Of a stretch of 64,000 nt of DNA, positions 47,201 to 56,369 are shown one piece after another (the first letter of the stretch is position 1; every line of letters starts with the position of its first letter). The stretch covers positions 136,193,602-136,257,601 of the forward strand of contig NC_086247.1 in the NCBI RefSeq assembly GCF_021018805.1, given 5' to 3'. The notes under the pieces were generated by a model, which was not told the DNA's origin, did no database searches, and saw only the letters and a list, made by a program, of their open reading frames with translations. This DNA comes from Prinia subflava (taxonomy: Eukaryota; Chordata; Aves; Passeriformes; Cisticolidae). The translations under genes and the position numbers were made by a program.

Positions 47201-47631
47201 AAAAAGGTGGAATAAACCACGGTGTTATGAGTTTTGGGGATGTCTGTGCTCACGCTTGACGGAAGCTGGGTCGATTTTTGCAGTCAGGCACATCATAGTT
47301 TCCTTCTGAACAGGTCACACTTCTACCCCGGAGTGCAATCCAGGTACAAATTTATTTATAGTCTTGAGAGCTCTGTGGGGCATTTGCCTCTGGAATTAAA
47401 AAGCGGAGGCTGGCCATGCCATCAGTATATTTTCTGCTGGCATTTGGTGAGAGACAGTAACATTTGAAATGAGCAGGGGCGAATCTTGGGCGGGGAAGGA
47501 GAAGAAGGAGCAAAAGATGGTGATTCTAGGCACAGGGCGTGGGAGAAAGGGGATGAGGTACCCCCTGAAGTCAGGTGGCACACACAGGGGTTTCAGCGGA
47601 TAACTGGAATGAGTGAAGGAAGAGATCAGGG

Positions 47632-48345
47632 TCGTAGAATCATAGAATGGTTTGGGTTTGAAGGGACCTAAAGGATCCAACTCTCCTGTCATGGGCAGGA
47701 ACACCCTTCACTACACCAGGTTGTTCTAAGCCCCATTCAGCCTTGTACACATCAAGAGATGGGGCATCCACAACTTCTCTGGGCAACCTGTTCCAGTGCC
47801 TCACTAGATTACAGTAAATAATTTCTTCATAAAGTTAATCTAAACCTACTCTCAAAGCCATTCTCTCTTGTCCTAGCACTAGGTGCCCCTGTAAAGATTC
47901 TCTCTCCATCTTTCTTGTAGGCTCCCTTTAGGTACTGGAAGGTGACAATTAAGTCAGTCTTCTCTTTTCCAGCCTGAAGAATCCAAATTTTCTTAGCCTT
48001 TGCTCATAGGAGAAGTGCTCCATCCCTCTAATCCACTTCGTGGCCTCCTCTGGACTGGCTCCAACAGGTCCATGTCCTACCTGTGCTGGGGGCTCCAGAG
48101 CTGGATGCAGCAGCCCAGGTGGGGTCCCACCAGAGCGGGATAGAGGGGCAGAATCCCCTCCCTCAGCCAGCTTCCCACGCTGCTTTTGATGCAGCCCAGG
48201 ACACGTTTGGCTTTCTGGACTGTGACTGCAGGTGGCTGGATTGTGTCCAGCCTCTCACCCAGCAGAACCCCCAAGCCCTTCTGGGCAGGGCTGCTCTTGG
48301 TCTGTTCATCCCCAGCCCTTTTGACACCGTGGATGACAGTATCTC
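47632..48345 (-). mobile_element. CR1 fragment, about 700 bp
   Basis: It begins with GTAGAATCATAGAATGGTTT, the reverse complement of the CR1 3' end. It continues through CCTACCTGTGCTGGGGGCTC (about 48076) and GATGCAGCCCAGGACACG (about 48188), which are typical reverse-complemented CR1 3' regions. It is 5'-truncated. Confidence 0.92.
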
Positions 48346-50339
48346 TGAGGACTCCTTACAGTGTGTAACCTAGATGTGTCTGGTGGCTCAAGCTATTGTT
48401 ACATACACGACCCTTCAAAGAAATGGGAATGTGTTCAACAGGTAAACTCCATTTGCATCTGATAACAGTAAAGACCTGGCAGTGTTATGACCAAAAGTAC
48501 ACCTTAAAATGTGTCATTGTCTCTTGGCTGCTATTCCTAAATAATTGCAGTCCCCAGGGATCAAAAAAAAAAAATGGAGGCAGCATCTCTGCCCTCTAAA
48601 GAGGGGACAATCTGGTGTGTGAAACACCAGGCAGAAGCCCTGGGAATGCAGCTGAGCCGTGAAGACCCAGGGAGGATTTGCAATGAATGCTGGCACGGCA
48701 GAAAGAGGGCACTGAATTCACACGCGTTGCCCTGAGCCTTTGTGTGCCAGTGGGCAGGGCCAGCTCTCGCTGCCCAGTCCCACAGCCGTAATTAAGGGAT
48801 TCCCATCACCATGAACAGGTGCAGCCCCACCCAAACAACGGGGCTGCAGACAAAAGATTGCAAATACGGCCTAAATCCCTCCACTGTACATTGCAGTGGT
48901 GAGGGAGGACAGGTGGCCCAGGGTAATTCAGGTTCAGTCCCCATGTGGCGGTGGGAAATTGCAGCAGCTCATATGGATCTGATAACTCCTTGCTGGCTCT
49001 GTTGATTGGGAAGCCAATGGAGGCATGGATTAAATCAAACAGCCTGTAAGATACAGGCAGTGGAACTTTTCCTACAGGTTTCTGACAGCTTGCAAATAAA
49101 GGCACAGATGATGGAGAAGCTGTTTTCTCAAGCTATCCCTTTCTCACACATATTCTGCATCATTTATTCATTCATTCATTAAGCTATAATTGATAATAAA
49201 GACCTTGTACATCAGATGAGCCTGACTGTATCCATGTAGGGCATTTGCAGTGCTCACACACCTTTGGGACTTGCTATGTCCAGAGGAGGTCTTGAGAGTT
49301 TCGGTAACAAAAAAATATTATAAAAAAAAAATTAAACTGCCATCTGCTGTGATATTTACTGTGTTCAAATTTATTGCATATGTGTATTGTATATTGTTGT
49401 GTTAGGCATGTCTTGCCACCGGTGTCCTGTCTGTAGATTTGGAGGCAGGTGTTACCCCAGCTCATGCAAATTCCCAGTTTCACAGTCTGAACTATTTAAT
49501 GCATCTGCCTGGAGTGCATGTGGCTCTGTCACCAAAGACCGGAGTGCCCTGCAAGCTTTCCTCTGGTTATCCTCACCTGACAGGGAGTGAAAGGCTGTTT
49601 TCTGCACTCAGTAGGTAGGGCTGAGATATAAAACCCTGGACTCCTCTGAACCAACAAAAACACCCAAGCTAAACAGTGCAGATTCTCTTTGTAGTTGTTA
49701 GAGACCTATGAGCATGTAAAGATGGTCTAGAAGTATTTTGAAGTAATTAGCTTCCTACATGGCATATCTTCAGTAGTGCTGAAAAATGAGCCAGACTAAG
49801 TATGGGCCAGACTGAGTGCAAGGTGCTTGAATACTGCAAAACTCCTGCTAGGCTTCTGAATCATTTAAATGGCAGAATGCCTTGAGAAACATGTATCTGC
49901 CTAAATACTAGTCCTTTAACTTGCAGGTTAATTGTTTCAGTTCCTGTTGTTGCCAGTGAACCAAGAGTGTCATCTTCAATGGCCACCAGACCCCACCTTA
50001 AAAAAGTTCCCTCCTGAGCATGGTTTGTTGTACCCATCTTTTCCCCTTGACTATTAATGAACATCTTATACTTAGAAGGGCAGTTACTTTAACATAGATG
50101 CAGATGCCCCATTCTGTTCTGAATGTTCTCAGGTATCCCACATGGATAACCTGCATGGAATTCCAGCTGAGCCCCCAGAAAGGGGCAGGTCTCCTGTTGA
50201 TCCTGTGTCCTATTTGCAAGCCCCAAGTTTTGGATACTGTAGTACTTAACATAGTACTGAACCTCGTATGTCATTGCTCAGTGTGAGGGACTGAATCTCT
50301 CTCCTAATTAGTGTCCAGCTCTTGACTCGATGAAGTTAA
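48346..50339. other. Intergenic, nothing recognised
   Basis: No feature is seen beyond short A/T runs and an ATTC-type mini-run near 49165. Confidence 0.4.
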
Positions 50340-51480
50340 TGAGGACTCACACCCTAAGTGACTCGTTTGAGGACATTGATGCCAGAGGCATGTGTTTACA
50401 AGCCTAAAAAAGAGCAAAGAGGGTCCTGGGAAGTATAAATCCATCAGCGTAACCATGATAATGAGAGTCAATTATTAATCAATTTGTAAGCACATAAGTG
50501 ATAAGAAGGCAGTGAAACATATTGGCATGGATTAATCAACAACATATCACTTCAAATTAATTCAGTGTCCTTATTTGAAGGACTAACTAGCCAAGTGTAT
50601 AAAGACATAGATGCAATATATGTCAACTTCGTTAGTGTCCAAAGCCTTTACTCTTCTTACAAACAAAACCATTTAATGAGATCTAAATAAAATAGGGCTT
50701 GGAGCGAGCATATAATGTTTGAATCATACAAAAGTGCTCATCCACAGTTCACTGCCAAAGCTGGACGTGCCAAGTACAATCCTTCAGGTGTCTGTTGCAG
50801 CTCCAGTGTTTGCAACAATAAATAGGCTACAGGGTAAGAGAGCACTTAATTCAAATCCTGAGAGCACTGGCTGGGAGAGGTTGATTTGGAGAACAGGATT
50901 GGGACTCACATTGATCTTCACAGATTGGAGAGCTTGCCTGAAATCAATAAGCTGCACTGTAATAAGACAAGTACAAAATGCAACCTTGGGAGAAAAGACA
51001 GATCAAATGCATGATTTGTGAAATGAAGAATAACTGATAGGGCAGCAGTAGTGCAGGAATGGATCAGCTGGCTGTTGGGAACCATGCACTGGGCAAAATG
51101 GGAGATGCAGAAAAACAAATGTCATTCGAGGGTGCACTAACAGCAGTGTTTTGGGTAAAACACTGAGGTAATTATTCTGCTCTACTTGGCACTGGTGAGG
51201 CAGTGTCCTGTTTTGAACACTACACTTGAAGAAATGCTACAGGAAAATTAGCAGCAAACATCATAAAAATGTTAATATGTTTAAAAAGTGCACGCTTGAA
51301 GGGATATGGACTTGCTTAATCTTGGGAAAAGGTTGTTCAGAGGAGACAAGAAAACAATCCTTGTTGTGAGAAAGTTTTTCATAGAGTGGAATGAACAATG
51401 TTCTCCCATGCCTCCTGGAAAGTGAGCACTGGAGAAGAGCTACCAGGCTAAGTAAAGCAGTACTTTCAATGTGTGGACAA
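50340..51480 (+). mobile_element. Old, highly diverged CR1-like LINE fragment
   Basis: Faint but ordered CR1 signatures occur on the + strand. Reverse-transcriptase-region echoes run at about 50420-50560 (GGGTCCTGGGAAGTATAAAT, TTGGCATGGATTAATCAAC) and 50620-50680 (GTCAACTTCGTTAGTGTCC). The 3' part follows at about 51180-51245 (CTTGGCACTGGTGAGGCAGT, TGAAGAAATGCTACAGGA). All frames are destroyed. It is older than the other copies, and the boundaries are approximate. Confidence 0.6.
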
Positions 51481-52599
51481 CTTCCAAAGGAAATGCAGCA
51501 TCTCCTTGTGTAGGTGTTTGTCATGTCCCTGACTTGGTTAATAATTTGCCCCAAAGATAAAAGCCTCAGGGCTAAATGGATGCAGAGATGTGGTTTTGCA
51601 ATGCCTAAACTGTAGGTGTTGGGCACACAGCCCCAAGGCTCCCGGTAGAGTGAAAGGCAGGTAATCAACAAAGAATGTAGGAGAGACCCAGCAGGCTCAG
51701 TAGGGAGCCAAAAAAATGTCTAAATCTGGGCTGGACAAAAACATGACTGCATTTAGAAGTGGGGGTTGAGGGATCTGCAGCAGAAATCCTTTCCTGGAAC
51801 TGAACAACCATGGCAGGTCAGCCATTCTTGTCAAAAGTCATCAAAATGGTTTTAACATCATATTACAGCCAAGACTATTCAACAAAACGTCAACAATGTA
51901 GAGTATTTTTTGTGAGAGGCACTTGTGAGGCTAGATGGTAGCTGACAGGAGATTCCTAAGGAACATGGACTCTTAAGGTGCTTTTAAGCCTTTGGTTTTT
52001 CCTGCATCTCTAAGCCGTATCTCTTTCCAAGACAGGAATCATCAATTTAAAACTCAGCTCCACTAAATAGTACCTAATATTTTTAATAAAATTATTTTAG
52101 TTTTAAAAGCCATTAGACAAGATCATGGAAGGGAGAGAGAGGGTAACAAATCAAGAACTCTTGGATACATGGATCTATGCCATGACCCAGGATAGTAATC
52201 TCAATGTTCTTATGGACAAAACATAAAAATTTTCAGGAAGAACTGTAGAACAAAAGAAGGATTGAAAACAATATTTGTCAGTCATGGAGCAGGAAAGGCA
52301 TCCCAGTGTGGAAGGGGCTTGAAAAATCATCAGAATAAGCCTAGGACTGTGAATATTAAAGTGGTAAAGAAGGAAAGAAATCCAGTGTTAAGAAGTCGCC
52401 CTTTAGGGACGTATGTTAAGAACATGTGCTGGGCTGTGTCTTGATAGTCCTTGCCAGGAAGAGGAGGAAAAAGACCTTGAGTCACTAGTTAATGACCAAG
52501 TGGTCATGAGCCACTGAAGGAACATGGCCATGAAAACGGTAAATACAACCCTTGCAGTACAAAGTGAGGGATTTTGGCAGAAAGGCAAATTCCGACATA
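51481..52599. other. Intergenic, nothing recognised
   Basis: Nothing could be supported in this stretch. Confidence 0.4.
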
Positions 52600-52603
52600 A
52601 TTC

Positions 52604-53051
52604 TGATGCCTTAGGCTTTAGCTTTCATATTTTCAGATTCGGTGCTGCCTACAGGTGTAGTTCTAAGCCTCATATTAAGTGCTGGTAAGCTCTCTTCATA
52701 GAGTAGGTAGGCAAAACAAATCCTTTTCCTGCTAAGGACCAAGGACAACTTTCAGCCCAACAACATAAACAAAGGTGGACTGAAGAGAAAAAACAAGGAA
52801 GACGAGACCTCTCAACCTGAAGCTGTAATTGGACAATTAAACTCCGATATGCAAAAAAACCAAAACGTATAAAAATGTAAAATCTCGTAACCAGTCAGCC
52901 ATTTTGTGACCATTATTAGTCCACCTCGGGTGTAGCCCTAGTCAGGCTCCTGTCCTGCCCAAGGTGGATCCTAAAAACCTTTCAATAAATACCTACTTTA
53001 CTTTTTAGCTCTGTTCAGTCTCTGTTTCAAGACAACCTTCCCAAGGCATCA
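52604..53051 (+). mobile_element. Solo LTR of an endogenous retrovirus with target-site duplication
   Basis: A 448-bp LTR has perfect 9-bp inverted ends (TGATGCCTT ... AAGGCATCA). It is flanked by the 4-bp direct repeat ATTC at 52600-52603 and 53052-53055; 4-bp duplications are usual for class I (gammaretrovirus-like) elements. A TATA box TATAAAA lies at 52868-52874 and a polyadenylation signal AATAAA at 52984-52989, which places the U3, R and U5 parts in + orientation. No internal retroviral sequence follows. A solo LTR arises by recombination between two LTRs. Good preservation suggests a fairly recent insertion. Confidence 0.88.
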
Positions 53052-53055
53052 ATTC

Positions 53056-53839
53056 TCCAAGGAGCTGTGAGAGCTCTCCTGGAAGCTGTGTACCATTACA
53101 GATCTGGTCATCCCAGGACTTTAACTTACATGAAGAAAAGGGCAGAGAAAGGTGATAAAGAAAGTGGGAGTCCAATCCTGAGCTTGCTTTGCTTGCCCTG
53201 GCAAAGTGAGAGCTGGGAAGGAACCTGTGTATATAGACCTAAGGGAAAATCCCATGGAGATTGAGATCTTTCATGGGAACCAACATCCACACCAGAACAG
53301 ACGGGCATAAACCAGGGATGAGGAATTCAAGGGAGAAGGATAGAAAATTAGTGGAGTCTCTAACCAACACAAAAGTTCAATGACTGAAAAGCTTCATTTC
53401 TATTTAATCTAGAGCTGGTTTTATTTATGAAGAGATTTGTTTAGGAAGAGATATAACACAGGTGCTTAACAGAATGAAGAAGTGCCCTGTTATCCATTGG
53501 GATAGGACTCTTAGTTGTTGGGAATTGTCAGGAATAAAAAATTAAAGCCAAATCACAGCGCCTCCTGCCAGCTGGTGTTGGGAAGCTTTACTGCCTTTTT
53601 TACACCATAACGCAAGTCGCTGGCGTTCCGTCGGCTGTGCCCTGCTCTGCTGTGTTTCAGTGAACCCTTTTGCTCTTGTGAGCACAGTCTAGTGTAGTGT
53701 TTCAAATGAGGGATCCTGCGTCAGAGCAGGGTTGTCAGGACCCGGTCTCAAGGAACACTTTCTCCTTCTCTTGCGTGGTTTTGTATCTTGGAAGATAAGA
53801 GACTCCTTATCAAACGTGCTTTTTACACACTGCTTTCCT
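53056..53839. other. Intergenic, transition to the GC-rich PTF1A domain
   Basis: No feature is recognised. GC and CpG content rises sharply from about 53850. Confidence 0.45.
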
Positions 53840-53849
53840 CCAGTGGCCC

Positions 53850-54220
53850 TGTTGTACACATTCCCCACGGGGGAACGGGAGGGACACCACAGAGCCCGGA
53901 CGGGGGGCGGGCAGGGGCACCAGGGAGAGTTCTACCGGGGCTCTGGGCAGCCCGGGAAGCCAGCCCCTGCTCCCAGCCTGCCCACGCCTTCTGGCCGGTC
54001 ACGGCCCCTTAGAGGAGCCCGTGCCCTGCACTAAATGAGTCCCCGCGCCTGCAAACGCAGCACCCGCCCGGCATCCCCCACCCTGCTCCGTGGCTGCCTT
54101 TTCCTCCGGCTTCCCGGAGCCCCGGGCCCGGCAGGGCCGCCCCGCTCGCACCTGAGCAGCTCCCGCAGGAGGAGCCGGCAGAGCCGCGGAGCAGCCCGGC
54201 CATCTCCGCTGGCGTACATG
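53850..54220. promoter_or_regulatory. CpG-rich block at the start of the PTF1A upstream domain
   Basis: Dense CpG and GC-rich sequence without a conserved coding frame. It is the first of several CpG-rich blocks that continue to PTF1A, as is common around developmental regulators. Confidence 0.5.
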
Positions 54221-54660
54221 ATATTAACTTTAAGCCTTGCTATTGATAGGTCAGTTTAGAAGCTGATGAAACAGTAAATTGTTGGTGGAAACGTAGGCAG
54301 CTTTGTGCTTTGCCAAGCAGGTGCCTGGCGGTTTTAGTCAAGGATTGGTAAATTTACAAGAGCGCGGTGAACGTGCCCTTCCCGGGCTATTGTGAAATTC
54401 AGGGGCGAACAAAGAAGAACGTGAATATTCACACAGCCGCCTTTCAGCGTGTGGCATTGCTTCGCAATTTTAAAGCGCTGCGCTTTTTTGTTGTTGTTTT
54501 GTCTAGGAAAAAAAACTACCAACACTCCTCCCCCCCGAATCAGAAAGTACCTGTTTGCGTTTTAAAAGAACATGGAAATCATCCGTGAGCAACCATATAA
54601 TTTGATTTGCTAAGCAATCTGCGAGGCGATTGCACATCATTTATAATGTTCATTGAGCAT
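54221..54660. promoter_or_regulatory. AT-rich candidate enhancer island between CpG blocks
   Basis: An abrupt AT-rich island lies between two CpG-rich blocks. Visible motifs are TATTGATA at 54241-54248 (ONECUT-like), AACAAAG at about 54408 (SOX-like) and the palindrome GTGAATATTCAC at 54421-54432 (POU-dimer-like). The first half of module A lies at its end. No transcript is implied. The factors named are inferences from short motifs. Confidence 0.4.
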
Positions 54661-54742
54661 TTTGCTTAATTGTGTCTCTTTTTGTAAAGGAAGCACAGCC
54701 CCCTCCCGGCTGCGGCCGGCACAAGTGGCCAGATTCCCATGG
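54592..54742. promoter_or_regulatory. Candidate PTF1A autoregulatory enhancer, module A
   Basis: It has two parts. The first is ACCATATAATTTGATTT, 18 variable bases, CGATTGCA, two bases, TCATTT (54592-54642). The second is GGCACAAGTG, four bases, GATTCCCATGG (54718-54742). The second part places CAAGTG, an E-box, 12 bp start-to-start before TTCCCA, an RBPJ core. This is about one helical turn, as in PTF1-complex sites. The same two parts recur in module B about 820 bp downstream. It lies about 7.1 kb before the predicted PTF1A start. Mammalian Ptf1a has a 5' autoregulatory enhancer with two PTF1 sites. CAAGTG is not the preferred E-box, so function is inferred. Confidence 0.5.
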
Positions 54743-56030
54743 ACCCGCAGACAACCGCCGGGCCCGCGCGGGGCTTTTCCCAAGAGGAGCCGTCCCCCTG
54801 CGCACGTCTGGAGGGCGAGAAGAGGGCTCAGGTACGAGCTCGCTGTCTGAAGCCCCTCTGCTCACAGCCCGCGGCTTCGGCAGGTGCTGCCCGTCCAGGC
54901 TGGTGCCCGGCTCGCCCCTCGCCGGGGCGCGGCTTCCCGCGGGCGGCGATGCCCGGGATCCGCAGGTGCGGGACGGGCCCGGTGGCAGCGATGGCGGGAG
55001 GGGCTGATTCCCTTTGCCAGGCCCGGGAGAGGAGTTCGGAGAGACCCGAAACCGGCACCAGAAGAGAAGGGAGGGGAAGGGAAGACCTTTCACACACAAC
55101 CTCGCTGCGCCCGCCCCATCCCGTTTCCCCGCAGCGCTTTGCCGGAGTCGGTCGCGCTTCCGCACGGCGCGGAACCTGCGCGCAGGCCGGCAGCGCGGCC
55201 CAAGGGCTGCCGCGCCCCTCGGGGCACGGAGGTACGGCAGGGGAACGGCGTTCAGCGGGGCTGGGGCGAGCCCCTCGCAGCCGGAGAGCTCTTTCAGGGC
55301 CCCGCACGGAGAGGCAGGAGATGGGAGCGCGGCTGGCGCTGGCAGCCCCTCTGCTCTCCGGCGGAGGGAAGCCGGCAGCCCGCCCACACCTTTTGCCTGC
55401 CGCGGCCGCCCAGCCGCACCATATAATTTGATTTTCCCCCGTGCCCGCAGATCGATTGCAGCTCATTTGATACATTCGGCGGTTCCTCGGGACGGGGAGG
55501 GGGGAGCAGGGCGGACCGGGGGAGCCGGCGGCACAAGTGTTGGGATTCCCATGGGCTGTGCCTGCTCTCCAGCTTGCCGCACTGGCACCCCGGCCCGAGC
55601 GGCCGGAGGAGGGGGGTTTGTAGACACGGTGACCTCCGCGATCTCGGTTTGAAAGAGCCTGAAAGGCGGCCCGCTATGGTGCATTACGAGCCCAGCGCCC
55701 AGGTACCGGCTCGGAGGGGAGGGCGCGCAGCCGGGCCGACCCCGGCTGCAGGTGCCGCCTCCTCCGCCGGGCGGGCCAGGGCCCGGGGCCGCCCCGCCGC
55801 CTTTGTGGGGCCGCCGCCCCGCCGCGCCGCGCTCGCCCCGGTAGCGACGCCGAGGGGGGAGAGCCCTTCCCCGCCGTACTTGTGGGCCTCACGTGGTGGA
55901 GGGGGAAGGGGCGGGCTCGGCGCGGCCTGCTCTGCTCCCTCCGCACCCCCTGCGCCGGTCCCTGCGCCGGGAAAGCAGCCCGGGTCCCGGGCACCTGCCT
56001 CTGGGGATGCTGTGGGCTGGTGAGATTCTG
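54690..56030. promoter_or_regulatory. CpG island upstream of PTF1A
   Basis: Long CpG-dense block containing the second part of module A and all of module B. Many overlapping open frames on both strands result from GC richness and show no protein family resemblance. Confidence 0.55.
55418..55554. promoter_or_regulatory. Candidate PTF1A autoregulatory enhancer, module B
   Basis: Second copy of the module. It has the same 17-, 8- and 6-base identities at exactly the same internal spacing (55418-55468), then GGCACAAGTG, four bases, GATTCCCATGG at 55530-55554. The gap between the two parts is 14 bp shorter than in A. Here the second identity reads ATCGATTGCA, adding an ATCGAT (CUT/ONECUT-like) motif. 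It lies about 6.2 kb before the predicted PTF1A start, inside a CpG-rich block. Confidence 0.5.
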
Positions 56031-56309
56031 CTGGCCCGCGGGAAGCAAACCAGCTCCCGCAGGCGTCTCTGCAAAGTGGTTTTGGGTCTCCAGTACCTGG
56101 CAGCTCAGACCTGCCTGGGGCCTGGCGTGCGGGACTCCTCGCCTCGTCTTCGGACCAGGAAAGTTGTGTAAAAGTTTATTACCATGAAAAACACAATGCC
56201 CCAAGGCTGCACTGAACAATGTTTGATTTCAATCATGCTTTCAGTGGTAAAAAATTCCTAGAAGTTGCTCAATAAAGTGCCACTTTTAATCGTGAATTTC
56301 AGGAGGGCG

Positions 56310-56310
<1 letters not shown>

Positions 56311-56358
<48 letters not shown>
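56311..56358. repeat. T48 homopolymer
   Basis: 48 uninterrupted T follow a short AT-rich stretch containing AATAAA (about 56268). No retroposon body is recognised beside it on either strand. Confidence 0.95.
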
Positions 56359-56369
56359 CCTCCATGGTA

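Noticed and set aside
46726..47253. A 175-codon frame on the - strand in the orphan CpG patch.
   Set aside because: Low-complexity Arg/Gly/Ala/Pro composition typical of GC-rich DNA, with no recognised domain.
54650..55652. Several overlapping open frames of 180-245 codons on both strands.
   Set aside because: Expected from CpG-rich sequence with few stop codons. The frames overlap each other on both strands and resemble no protein family.
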